Shown here piece after piece: positions 1 to 8,661 of a stretch of 64,000 nt of DNA; position 1 is the first letter of the stretch; the number at the start of each line of letters is the position of its first letter. Source of the stretch: JAJEAD01 sp965221555. GTDB lineage: Bacteria > Pseudomonadota > Gammaproteobacteria > HK1. The stretch spans positions 2,728,001 through 2,792,000 of the forward strand of contig OZ244895.1 of assembly GCA_965221555.1 (NCBI GenBank), written 5' to 3'. The translations under genes and the position numbers were made by a program. The notes beneath the pieces are model-generated. The model did no database searches. It saw only the letters and a list, made by a program, of their open reading frames with translations, and had not been told where the DNA came from.

Positions 1-734
1 CGAGACCTTCGTCTCCCTCCGAGACGCCAGGAGGACGCGTCGAACGGCGGGAGAAGATGAGCCGCCTGCGCGCGCGCGTCGCCGAGCGCCTCAAGGAGGC
101 GCAGAACCGCGCCGCCATCCTCACCACCTTCAACGAGGTGGACATGGGGCCGGTGATGGCGATGCGCCAGCGCTACCGCGACGACTTTGAGAAGGCCCAC
201 GGCGTGCGGCTCGGCTTCATGTCCTTCTTCGCAAGAGCGGCGGTACGGGCCCTGCAACGCATTCCCGCCGTCAACGCGTACATCGAGGGGCCGGATATCG
301 TCTACCACGATTACTGCGACATCGGCGTAGCGGTGGGATCGCCACGGGGGCTGGTGGTGCCGATCCTGCGCAACGTCGAAGGCATGTCCTTTGCGCAGAT
401 CGAGTCGCAGATCGCCGACTTCGGCGCGCGGGCCCGCGAGGGCACGCTCCGCGTCGAGGAGATGAGCGGGGGCACCTTCACCATCTCCAACGGCGGCGTA
501 TTCGGCTCGCTTCTCTCGACCCCGATTCTCAACCCGCCTCAGAGCGCCATCCTCGGCATGCACAAGACCGAGGAGCGCCCGGTCGTCGTCGACGGCGAGG
601 TGGTGGTGCGGCCGATGATGTACCTCGCCCTCTCCTACGATCACCGCATCATCGATGGGCGCGAAGCGGTGGTCTTCCTGGTCACCATCAAGGAAGCGAT
701 CGAAGACCCGGCGCGCCTGCTGCTCGACGTTTGA
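1..734 (+). CDS. sucB: 2-oxoglutarate dehydrogenase E2, dihydrolipoamide succinyltransferase (5' partial)
   Basis: This is the catalytic C-terminal part of the E2 succinyltransferase of the 2-oxoglutarate dehydrogenase complex (TCA cycle, cytoplasm). The frame is open to the left edge (in-frame from base 3) and reads ERREKMSRLRARVAERL before the Met at 57, so the lipoyl and E1/E3-binding regions lie outside the window. Visible family marks are the TTFNEVDM segment near the start of the catalytic domain and the active-site HxxxDG motif (SYDHRIIDG) near the C-terminus. The lpd gene follows about 110 bp downstream in the same direction, which is the usual E2-E3 order. The succinyl rather than acetyl assignment rests on the sequence style of the catalytic domain. 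Confidence 0.93.
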   Translation, partial: RPSSPSETPGGRVERREKMSRLRARVAERLKEAQNRAAILTTFNEVDMGPVMAMRQRYRDDFEKAHGVRLGFMSFFARAAVRALQRIPAVNAYIEGPDIVYHDYCDIGVAVGSPRGLVVPILRNVEGMSFAQIESQIADFGARAREGTLRVEEMSGGTFTISNGGVFGSLLSTPILNPPQSAILGMHKTEERPVVVDGEVVVRPMMYLALSYDHRIIDGREAVVFLVTIKEAIEDPARLLLDV

Positions 735-843
735 GCGTCCGGCCGGCACGCCGCGGACCGCTGCCGCCACCCGCTTCGGGCGAGACCGGCGGGATGCGCC
801 ACGCGATCGTTTCGAGCCCTGCCGCCTCGCAATGGAGCAACCC

Positions 844-2262
844 ATGAAGGAATTCGATGTCGTGGTGATCGGCGCCGGTCCGGGCGGTTACGTTGCCGCG
901 ATCCGCTGCGCCCAGCTCGGGTTGCGCACCGCATGCGTGGACCGGTGGCGAGACGGCAAGGGCCGGCCGGTGCTGGGCGGCACCTGCCTCAACGTGGGCT
1001 GCATACCCTCCAAGGCCCTCCTCGATTCCTCTCACCACTACCACAACCTCCAGCACCTGCTCCCCTCCCACGGCATTCGCGTACGGGAAGCGTCGATCGA
1101 CGTCACCGCCATGCAGGCGCGCAAGGAGAAGGTGGTCAGCACCTTGACCCGCGGCATCGCGGGCCTGTTCAAGAAGAACCGGGTGCAGTGGTTCCAGGGC
1201 GAGGGCGCTCTCGTTTCCGGAAACCAGGTGGAGGTCACTCCGGCCGGAGGGGGGGAAGCCGAGGTGCTGGCGGCGCGCAACATCATCGTCGCGACCGGCT
1301 CTAGCCCGATCGAGCTGCCGATGGCAAAGACCGACGGCGAGCGCATCGTCGACAACGAGGGGGCGCTCGCGTTCACGGAAGTGCCCCGGCGCCTGGGGAT
1401 CATCGGAGCGGGCGTGATCGGGCTCGAGCTCGGCAGCGTGTGGCGGCGTCTCGGGGCCGAGGTCACGCTGCTCGAAGCGCTCGACGATTTCCTCGTCGCC
1501 GCCGACCGAGAGGTCGCGGCAGCCGCCCTCGCCTCCTTTACCGCCCAGGGACTCGACATCCGTCTCGGCACCATGGTCACCGCGACCGAGGTCGGACCGG
1601 ACGGCGTGCGGGTCACCTGCCGCAAGGACGGTGCGGACGAGACATTCGAGTTCGACCGGCTGGTGGTCGCGGTCGGCCGCCGGGCGGAGAAGGAAGGACT
1701 CCGGACCGAGGCGGTGGGTCTTCGCCTCGACGCGGCCGGGCGCATCGAGGTCGACGCCCGGTGCCGCACTTCGGTGGAGGGGGTCTACGCCATCGGCGAT
1801 GCGGTGGCGGGCCCCATGCTCGCCCACAAGGCATCCGAGGAAGGCATGGCGGTCGCCGAGCACATCGCGGGCGAGGCCGTCGAGATCGATCACGGGCTCG
1901 TGCCTTTCGTCATCTACACCCACCCCGAGGTCGCGTGGGTCGGCAAGACCGAGGCCGAGCTGAAGGGCGCGGGCATCGCGTACCGCGCCGGCGCCTTTCC
2001 CTACATGGCGCTAGGACGCGCCCGGGGCGCCGGCGACACCGAGGGCATGGTCAAGATGCTCGGCGACGCGCAGAGCGATCGTCTGCTCGGAGTGCACATC
2101 TTCGGGGCACAGGCCTCCGAACTCATTGCCGAGGCGGTCACCGCGATGGCCTTTCACGCGAGCACCGAGGACCTCGCCCGGATCGTTCACGCCCACCCCA
2201 CCCTCTCTGAGAGCCTGCACGAGGCGGCGCTCGCGGTGGACGGTCGCGCCATTCACATGTAG
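844..2262 (+). CDS. lpdA: Dihydrolipoyl dehydrogenase (E3)
   Basis: A 472-residue flavoprotein that reoxidises dihydrolipoamide in the 2-oxoacid dehydrogenase complexes using NAD. The FAD-binding GxGxxG lies at residues 10-15, the redox-active disulfide is C48/C53 (GGTCLNVGC), the NAD-binding GAGVIGLELG is central, and the C-terminal HAHPTLSE carries the catalytic His-Glu pair. I chose ATG 844 because GGAG at 834-837 sits 6 nt upstream and because GenBank-type Lpd proteins begin close to the FAD strand. An in-frame ATG at 832 has no ribosome binding site. It lies just downstream of sucB and probably belongs to the same operon. Confidence 0.95.
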   Translation: MKEFDVVVIGAGPGGYVAAIRCAQLGLRTACVDRWRDGKGRPVLGGTCLNVGCIPSKALLDSSHHYHNLQHLLPSHGIRVREASIDVTAMQARKEKVVSTLTRGIAGLFKKNRVQWFQGEGALVSGNQVEVTPAGGGEAEVLAARNIIVATGSSPIELPMAKTDGERIVDNEGALAFTEVPRRLGIIGAGVIGLELGSVWRRLGAEVTLLEALDDFLVAADREVAAAALASFTAQGLDIRLGTMVTATEVGPDGVRVTCRKDGADETFEFDRLVVAVGRRAEKEGLRTEAVGLRLDAAGRIEVDARCRTSVEGVYAIGDAVAGPMLAHKASEEGMAVAEHIAGEAVEIDHGLVPFVIYTHPEVAWVGKTEAELKGAGIAYRAGAFPYMALGRARGAGDTEGMVKMLGDAQSDRLLGVHIFGAQASELIAEAVTAMAFHASTEDLARIVHAHPTLSESLHEAALAVDGRAIHM

Positions 2263-2362
2263 CAAGTGGTGGTTCCGAGTTATCCCCGCTCAATCAATTC
2301 TTTGCACATCATTCTTGACGCGTAACATCACCTCTGCGGCCACCTGGGGCCCCTCTCCCAAA

Positions 2363-2379
2363 GCCGGCCAACGGCCGGC
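2363..2379. other. GC-rich hairpin in the lpd-acnA gap
   Basis: A perfect 7-bp stem (GCCGGCC/GGCCGGC) with a 3-nt loop lies between lpd and acnA. It has no following T-tract, so it is not a convincing intrinsic terminator; it may only shape the acnA leader. Nothing else recognisable is in the 160-bp gap. Confidence 0.3.
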
Positions 2380-2422
2380 GGGATAGCCGCCCCGTCGTCG
2401 CTCCTTGAGTCCGAGGAAATCC

Positions 2423-5101
2423 ATGCACGACAGCTTCAACGCCCGCACCACCCTCAGCGCCGACGAGCAACGCTACGAGTTCTTCAGCCTGCGCGCGCTG
2501 GAGAACGACTTCCCCGTCTCCACCCTGCCCTGGTCGCTCAAGGTCCTGCTGGAGAACCTGCTGCGCCATGAGGACGGAACGAACGTAACCCGGGAGGACA
2601 TCGCGGCGCTCGCGGGCTGGGACCCCAGCGCCGAGCCGGCGACGGAGATCGCCTTCACCCCCTCGCGGGTGATCCTGCAAGACTTCACCGGCGTTCCCGC
2701 GCTCGTCGATCTCGCCGCGATGCGCGACGCGGTGCGAGGGCTCGGCGGCGATCCGGCAAAGATCAATCCGCTGTCGCCCGCGGAGCTCGTCATCGACCAC
2801 TCGGTGCAGGTCGACACTTTCGGCCGCCCCGGCGCGCACGCCGCCAACGCCGAGATCGAGTTCGAGCGCAACCGAGAACGCTACGCCTTCCTGCGCTGGG
2901 GACAGAACGCCTTTCAGGACTTCAAGGTCGTGCCGCCCAATACCGGCATCGTCCACCAGGTCAACCTGGAGCACCTCGCCCGGGTGGTGTTCACGGCGCA
3001 GGCGAACGGGAGCGCGCTCGCCTTTCCCGATACCGTCGTCGGCACCGACTCGCACACCACGATGATCAACGGACTGGGGGTGCTCGGCTGGGGGGTGGGC
3101 GGCATCGAGGCGGAGGCCGCGATGCTCGGCCAGGCGATCACCATGCTCATTCCGAATGTCGTCGGCTTCCGTCTCACCGGACGCCTGCCCGGCGGCGCCA
3201 CCGCGACCGACCTGGTGCTGACCGTCGTTCAGATGCTTCGCGAGCGGGGAGTGGTGGGCAAGTTCGTGGAGTTCTTCGGTGAGGGACTCGCCAGTCTGCC
3301 TCTCGCCGACCGGGCCACCATCGCCAACATGGCGCCGGAGTACGGCGCCACCTGCGGCATGTTCCCCATCGATTCGGAGTGCCTGCGCTACCTGGAGCTG
3401 AGCGGACGCTCGAGCGAACAGGTGGCTCTGGTCGAGGCCTATGCCCGGGCCCAGGATCTCTTCGCGGAGGCGGACACCGCGCCCGCCCGATACAGCGACC
3501 TGCTCCATCTCGACATGAGCGAGGTCGTGCCGAGCATCGCGGGTCCCCGGCGTCCCCAGGACCGCATCGCCCTCACCGGGGCGAAGGCCACCGTCGACCA
3601 CGAGCTCGAGCGCTACCGGGACGAGCGGGCCAAGCGTCGCCCCGAGGCGAGCGGCGAGGTCGCGGTGGACCACGACGGCGCCCACTTCTCCCTCACGGAC
3701 GGCGCGGTGGTCATCGCGGCGATCACCTCGTGCACCAACACCTCAAATCCCGCGGTCATGATCGGCGCCGGCCTGCTCGCCCGCAACGCTCGGGCGCGGG
3801 GCCTGCGGGTTCCGCCCTGGGTGAAGACCAGTCTCGCCCCCGGGTCCCTGGTGGTCACGGAGTACCTGCGCAAGGCCGGGCTGATGGAGGATCTCGAAGC
3901 GCTCGGCTTCCACCTCGTCGGCTACGGGTGCACCACCTGCATCGGGAACTCGGGACCGCTGCCCGCCGCGGTCGGCGCGGCGGTGCGGGAGGGCGATCTC
4001 ATCGCCTGTTCGGTGCTCTCGGGCAACCGGAACTTCGAAGGGAGGGTGCACGGCGATGTGCGCATGAACTTTCTCGCCTCGCCCCCTCTCGTGGTGGCCT
4101 ATGCGCTTGCGGGCCGGGTCGACATCGACCCCTACCGCGACCCCCTGGGCACCGGAAGCGACGGGAAAGCGGTCTTCCTCGAGGACCTCTGGCCGAGCGC
4201 GGCCGAGATTCACGACACCGTTCGCTCCACCGTGAATTCACGGATGTTTCGGGCGAGCTACGAAAACCTCTTCGCGGGCGACGCCCGCTGGCGGGGACTC
4301 GACGTGGCGCACTCGGACCACTTCACCTGGGACGAGTCTTCGACCTACGTGCGCCACCCGCCCTACTTCGAGGGGATGACCCGAAATCCCGGGGAGCTTG
4401 AGGATATCTCCGGCGCCCGGGTGCTCGCCCTGCTCGGCGACAGCATCACCACCGACCACATCTCGCCGGCGGGCGCGATCAAGGCGGAGAGCCCGGCGGG
4501 CGAGTATCTCCTCGCGCACGGGGTCGACCCCAAGGACTTCAACTCCTACGGCTCCCGGCGCGGCAATCACGAAGTGATGATGCGCGGCACCTTCGCCAAT
4601 GTGCGCCTGCGCAACCGGCTCGCTCCGGGCACCGAGGGCGGCTGGACCCGCCATCAGCCCGGCGGCGAGCAGATGTCCATCTACGATGCGGCCATGCGCT
4701 ACCGGGACGAGGGGGTGCCCCTGATCGTCATCGGCGGCAGCGAGTACGGGAGCGGCTCGTCGCGGGACTGGGCGGCGAAGGGGGTGCTCCTGCTCGGGGT
4801 GCGCGCGGTGCTCGTCAAGAGCTTCGAGCGCATCCACCGATCCAATCTCGTCGGCATGGGAGTGGCGCCCCTGCAGTTCCGCGACGGCGAGGACGCGGAC
4901 TCCCTGGGGCTGACGGGCCGCGAGACATTCGATGTCCGCGGACTCCGCCCCGGCGCGGAGGAAGTCGAGATCCACGTGCGCGCACCGGGCGAGGAGCCAC
5001 GCGTCTTCCACGCCCGCGTGCGCATCGACACCCCCAAGGAGTGGGACTACTACACCCACGGAGGCATCCTGCACTACGTGCTGCGCGAGCTCGCACGCTG
5101 A
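2423..5101 (+). CDS. acnA: Aconitate hydratase A
   Basis: An 892-residue monomeric aconitase/IRP-type enzyme that isomerises citrate to isocitrate in the TCA cycle. The [4Fe-4S] ligands are visible as C437 (ITSCTNTSNP), C503 and C506 (GYGCTTCIGNSGP). Other family blocks are DHSVQVD, GTDSHTTMINGLGVLGWGVGG and, in the swivelling C-terminal domain, GSEYGSGSSRDWAAKG. Length matches E. coli AcnA. ATG 2423 is preferred over an in-frame TTG at 2405 because GAGGAAAT precedes it. It follows sucB-lpd, so TCA genes are grouped here. Confidence 0.97.
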   Translation: MHDSFNARTTLSADEQRYEFFSLRALENDFPVSTLPWSLKVLLENLLRHEDGTNVTREDIAALAGWDPSAEPATEIAFTPSRVILQDFTGVPALVDLAAMRDAVRGLGGDPAKINPLSPAELVIDHSVQVDTFGRPGAHAANAEIEFERNRERYAFLRWGQNAFQDFKVVPPNTGIVHQVNLEHLARVVFTAQANGSALAFPDTVVGTDSHTTMINGLGVLGWGVGGIEAEAAMLGQAITMLIPNVVGFRLTGRLPGGATATDLVLTVVQMLRERGVVGKFVEFFGEGLASLPLADRATIANMAPEYGATCGMFPIDSECLRYLELSGRSSEQVALVEAYARAQDLFAEADTAPARYSDLLHLDMSEVVPSIAGPRRPQDRIALTGAKATVDHELERYRDERAKRRPEASGEVAVDHDGAHFSLTDGAVVIAAITSCTNTSNPAVMIGAGLLARNARARGLRVPPWVKTSLAPGSLVVTEYLRKAGLMEDLEALGFHLVGYGCTTCIGNSGPLPAAVGAAVREGDLIACSVLSGNRNFEGRVHGDVRMNFLASPPLVVAYALAGRVDIDPYRDPLGTGSDGKAVFLEDLWPSAAEIHDTVRSTVNSRMFRASYENLFAGDARWRGLDVAHSDHFTWDESSTYVRHPPYFEGMTRNPGELEDISGARVLALLGDSITTDHISPAGAIKAESPAGEYLLAHGVDPKDFNSYGSRRGNHEVMMRGTFANVRLRNRLAPGTEGGWTRHQPGGEQMSIYDAAMRYRDEGVPLIVIGGSEYGSGSSRDWAAKGVLLLGVRAVLVKSFERIHRSNLVGMGVAPLQFRDGEDADSLGLTGRETFDVRGLRPGAEEVEIHVRAPGEEPRVFHARVRIDTPKEWDYYTHGGILHYVLRELAR

Positions 5102-5155
5102 AGCATGATGCGCCCCAATCCGCCCCCCGATCTGCCCCCCGAGAGGAAACGCGAG

Positions 5156-5455
5156 ATGGATGAGCGAACCCGAATCGAGTGCGAAGCCGCCGCATTCCGC
5201 ACCCTGGTCGACCACCTGCGCGAGCGCACCGACGTTCAGAACATCGACCTCATGAACCTCGCCGGCTTCTGCCGCAACTGCCTGTCGAAGTGGTACCGGG
5301 CCGGGGCGGAGACCCAGGGCCACGACATCTCCTACGACGACGCGCGCGAGATCGTGTACGGCATGCCCTTCGGGGAATGGCGGGAGCGCTACCAGAAGGA
5401 AGCGAGCGCGGATCAGAAGGCGGCATTCGAAGCGTCCACCGGCCGCAAGGCCTGA
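5156..5455 (+). CDS. DUF1244 family protein
   Basis: A 99-residue soluble protein with the DUF1244 signature: a helical start followed by DLMNLAGFCRNCLSKWYRAG (two Cys three apart) and then ISYDDAREIVYGMPFGEW. The biochemical role of the family is not known to me. ATG 5156 is chosen because GAGAGGAAA lies about 9 nt upstream; an in-frame ATG at 5105 would add a Pro-rich tail unlike the family. It sits 55 bp after acnA and 38 bp before purB, in the same direction, and is probably co-transcribed. Confidence 0.85.
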   Translation: MDERTRIECEAAAFRTLVDHLRERTDVQNIDLMNLAGFCRNCLSKWYRAGAETQGHDISYDDAREIVYGMPFGEWRERYQKEASADQKAAFEASTGRKA

Positions 5456-5493
5456 AGCGACGGGCCCCGCGAGTCGCGGGGCTGCGAATCCCA

Positions 5494-6861
5494 ATGTCCC
5501 TTAGCGCCCTCAGCGCGATATCGCCGGTCGACGGCCGCTATCGCGACCAGGTGCCGGAGCTACGCCCGCTCTTCAGCGAATCCGGACTGATCCGGCAGCG
5601 CATCCGGGTCGAAGTGGAGTGGTTCAAGGTCCTCGCGCGACGCCCCGAGCTGACCAGAGGGCGGCCAGTCGAGGAAAGCGAACTGCGCGCGCTCGATACG
5701 CTGGTCGAGAGCTTCGACGAGGCGCAAGCGGCCCGGGTCAAGGAGATCGAGGGCAGAACCCGCCACGATGTGAAGTCGGTGGAGTACTACCTACGTGAGC
5801 GACTTGAGGACCTACCGGAGCTCCACCTCCACCGGGAGCTTCTGCACTTCGCGTGCACCTCCGAAGACATCAACAACCTCGCCTACGCGCTGATGATCAA
5901 GGAGGCGCGAGCACAGGTGTTGCTGCCGGTCATGGACGAGGTCATTGCGGCGCTCCGCGCTCTCGCCCACCGCCACGCGGGTCGCGCCATGCTCGCCCGC
6001 ACCCACGGTCAGGCCGCAACGCCCACCACCCTCGGCAAGGAGATGGCGGTGTTCGCGGTCCGTCTTCGCCGCCAGGCCGACGAGGTGGCGCGCGTAGCGG
6101 TGCGGGGGAAGTTCAACGGCGCGGTCGGCAACTACAACGCGCACCTGTTTGCGTGCCCCGAGCTCGACTGGCCCGGAATCGCCGAAACCTTCGTCACGGA
6201 CCTCGGCCTCGAGTTCAACCCCTGCACCACCCAGATCGAGGCGCACGACTGGATGGCTGAGCTGTTTCACGCCCTGATGCGCTTCAATACCGTCCTCCTC
6301 GACCTCTGCCGCGACGCCTGGACCTACATCTCGCTTGGCTACTTCCGTCAGCGCACGCGCGCGGGCGAGGTCGGTTCTTCGACCATGCCGCACAAGGTCA
6401 ACCCCATCGACTTCGAGAACGCCGAGGGCAACCTCGGCATCGCCAACGCCCTGCTCTCCCATCTCGCGTCGAAACTCCCGGTCTCGCGCCTGCAGCGGGA
6501 CCTCAGCGATTCGACCGCACAGCGCAGCACGGGCACCGGGCTCGCCCACTCGGTGCTCGCCTGGCGCTCCTGTCTGCGCGGCCTCGCGCGGGTCGAAGTC
6601 GACGATGCGGCGATGGAGCGCGACCTGGAAGCGGCGTGGGAGGTGCTTGCCGAGCCGATCCAGACCCTGCTCCGGCGCTACGGGATGGCGGACGCCTACG
6701 AGCGACTCAAGGAACTTACCCGAGGACGCGCCGTGGACCGGGAAGCCATCGAGCGCTTCATCGGCGAGCTGGAGATTCCCGACGAGGCGAGAGCGCGCCT
6801 GTGGGCGCTGACCCCGAGCACCTACACCGGGCACGCGGAACGCTTGGCACGGGAGATCTGA
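5494..6861 (+). CDS. purB: Adenylosuccinate lyase
   Basis: A 455-residue member of the fumarase/aspartase superfamily acting twice in purine synthesis, on SAICAR and on adenylosuccinate. The signature loop SSTMPHKVNPIDFENAEGN carries the catalytic serine, and the start MSLSALSAISPVDGRY is typical of the E. coli-type PurB. The open frame continues far upstream through the DUF1244 gene in another phase, so the start was set by family length (E. coli 456 residues). The last codons and stop are tandemly duplicated just downstream (see the repeat at 6831-6934). Confidence 0.96.
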   Translation: MSLSALSAISPVDGRYRDQVPELRPLFSESGLIRQRIRVEVEWFKVLARRPELTRGRPVEESELRALDTLVESFDEAQAARVKEIEGRTRHDVKSVEYYLRERLEDLPELHLHRELLHFACTSEDINNLAYALMIKEARAQVLLPVMDEVIAALRALAHRHAGRAMLARTHGQAATPTTLGKEMAVFAVRLRRQADEVARVAVRGKFNGAVGNYNAHLFACPELDWPGIAETFVTDLGLEFNPCTTQIEAHDWMAELFHALMRFNTVLLDLCRDAWTYISLGYFRQRTRAGEVGSSTMPHKVNPIDFENAEGNLGIANALLSHLASKLPVSRLQRDLSDSTAQRSTGTGLAHSVLAWRSCLRGLARVEVDDAAMERDLEAAWEVLAEPIQTLLRRYGMADAYERLKELTRGRAVDREAIERFIGELEIPDEARARLWALTPSTYTGHAERLAREI

Positions 6862-6934
6862 GCCGGCCACGGAGCGCCTCCCGCACGCGGAACGCCTGAC
6901 AGGGGAGTCCTGAGCCGGGCACGGAGCGCCACCA
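6831..6934. repeat. 52-bp tandem duplication of the purB 3' end
   Basis: Two adjacent copies (6831-6882 and 6883-6934) match at about 44 of 52 positions. The first copy contains the last codons and stop of purB. The second copy is outside the gene and carries the decayed equivalent, including a TGA. The rest of the purB-avtA convergent gap, up to 7113, holds nothing I recognise and no clear T-tailed terminator. Confidence 0.75.
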
Positions 6935-7113
6935 CCTGGTTGGACCGGGTCGCGAGGATCAGGGGCGCGCGGGCGTACCTGGGCCAGACCGCGCCGCGCC
7001 CCGACGCGGGCTCACCACCTTCTCTACCGTCGGAGACGTGCCCGGGTAGGTTAATCGGAGCAACCGGGAGACCTGGGTCGACGACCGGGAGGCCGTCGGG
7101 CCGACAGCGGCGC

Positions 7114-8385
7114 TCAGACGCCGTTGCGGGCGCGGCGCACTTCGTCGATGACGATTTCGAGTCCCCGCTCGATCCGGCTCCACTCGTCGGCGTAGCTGAT
7201 GCGGATGCACTCGTGCTTGTGCGGCCAGTCGTCGTGCCCGAGCCCGGGAAAGAAGTGGTGGCCGGACACCACGATCACCCCGCGCGCCTTGAGCCGTTCG
7301 TAGAGCTCCGCGCTCGTCACCGGCAAGCCGGGCATCCACAGCCAGAGGAAGAACGCGCCTTCGGGCCGGTGGATTCGCACGTCGCAGTCTCCGAGTCCGC
7401 GAAGCAGGATGCCGACCGCGCGCTCGGCCCGCTCCGCGTAGTGCGGGCGGATGACATCGCGGCCGAGCGCGAGCACCTCGCCGCTTTCGACCAGACCGGT
7501 CGCGAACGCGGGACCGAGGCTCCCGGGCGCCAGACAGAAGATCGCGTTGACCGCGGCGAGCGCCGAGACGATCTCCTCGCGGGCGACCACGATGCCGATC
7601 CGGAGCCCGGGCAGGCCGAGCTTGGAGAGGCTCATGCAGAGGATGGTCCCTTCGTCCCAGCTCGGCGATGCGTCCCCGAACACGATTCCGGGAAAGGGGA
7701 GCCCGTAGGCGTTGTCCACGATGAGCGGCACATCGCGCGCGCGGGCGAAGGCCCCGAGGCGTTCGATCTCCTCATCGGTCACCACGTTGCCGGTCGGGTT
7801 GGTCGGTCGCGACACGCAGACCGCGGCGATGTCCTCGACCCCTTCGAGACCCTCGAAGTCGACTCCGTACTTGAAGAGACCCTCCTCCAGGCAGGTGATG
7901 GTGGCCCGGCGGGAAGTGAAGAGATCGGGGGCGAGACCGAGGTCCGCGTATCCGATGTACTCCGGCGAGAGCGGCAGAAGGATACGCCGCCGGCGCCCGC
8001 CGCCATCCGGGCCCGCGAGCAGGTTGAACAGGGCGAGGAAGGCCGACTGGCTGCCGTTGGTGATCGCGATGTTGCGCTCACCCACGTCCCAACCCAGCTC
8101 CTGCCGGAACAGGCGGGCAAGCGCACCGGCAAAGCCCCGGTCGCCGGCCGGGCCGTCGTAGCTGCCCACCGCGCGTTCGAACGCGCCGTCCCGGTGCATG
8201 AGCGCCTGCATGTGCGCCCGGAACACCTTCTCCGCGGCGGGGATGAGGCTCGGGTTGCCACCCCCGAGATTCACGATGTCTCCGCTGCCCGCGGCCACCG
8301 CGCCGAGGTCGTCCATGAGGGAGAGCGTGCCCGATTCGCTCGCCAGTCGCCGGCCCAGTGCCGACAGGTCGAAGCTCGACTTCAT
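7114..8385 (-). CDS. avtA: Valine-pyruvate aminotransferase
   Basis: A 423-residue class I/II PLP-dependent aminotransferase matching the AvtA (transaminase C) type. It interconverts valine and pyruvate with 2-oxoisovalerate and alanine. Family marks are NLGGGNPS near the N-terminus, the substrate loop SRPTNPTGN, DNAYGLPFPG, and SLSKLGLPGLRIG containing the PLP lysine. ATG 8385 gives MKSSFDLSALGRRL, typical of the family. It is convergent with purB and separated from the gene at 8662 by 276 bp that should contain its promoter. Confidence 0.9.
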   Translation of the reverse strand: MKSSFDLSALGRRLASESGTLSLMDDLGAVAAGSGDIVNLGGGNPSLIPAAEKVFRAHMQALMHRDGAFERAVGSYDGPAGDRGFAGALARLFRQELGWDVGERNIAITNGSQSAFLALFNLLAGPDGGGRRRRILLPLSPEYIGYADLGLAPDLFTSRRATITCLEEGLFKYGVDFEGLEGVEDIAAVCVSRPTNPTGNVVTDEEIERLGAFARARDVPLIVDNAYGLPFPGIVFGDASPSWDEGTILCMSLSKLGLPGLRIGIVVAREEIVSALAAVNAIFCLAPGSLGPAFATGLVESGEVLALGRDVIRPHYAERAERAVGILLRGLGDCDVRIHRPEGAFFLWLWMPGLPVTSAELYERLKARGVIVVSGHHFFPGLGHDDWPHKHECIRISYADEWSRIERGLEIVIDEVRRARNGV

Positions 8386-8661
8386 GCCATTGCGCGCCTG
8401 TTCATGTCTTTCGATCTGGAGAATTATCCGTGACGTTGTATGCAGGCGTGACCATTCTCGACCAGATTCCGGGACCACCCGGTGCGCCCAGCTCCACCCT
8501 GCCTTGGTCCGCTACTCAATCCTCTACACCCAGCTTCACCTGGCCCTGACCCACCACTCCAAACGCAACGCCGTTCATGCGCCTGACGCCCGCCCTCCCC
8601 GCCTTTCGAAGACATGACGGGGAGTCTCCCAAGCGCCGGAGGGGTGGCGGAACGGCGCGCG
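8386..8661. other. Intergenic region upstream of avtA
   Basis: This holds the avtA leader. Two imperfect neighbouring repeats are visible around 8488-8560, each beginning CCCAGCT(C/T)CACC. No convincing promoter boxes or RNA gene were found. Confidence 0.3.

Noticed and set aside
655..843. N-terminal extension of lpd overlapping sucB
   Set aside because: The extension has no family similarity; GGAG at 834-837 fits the ATG at 844.
2363..2379. Intrinsic terminator after lpd
   Set aside because: The stem is good but no T-tract follows.
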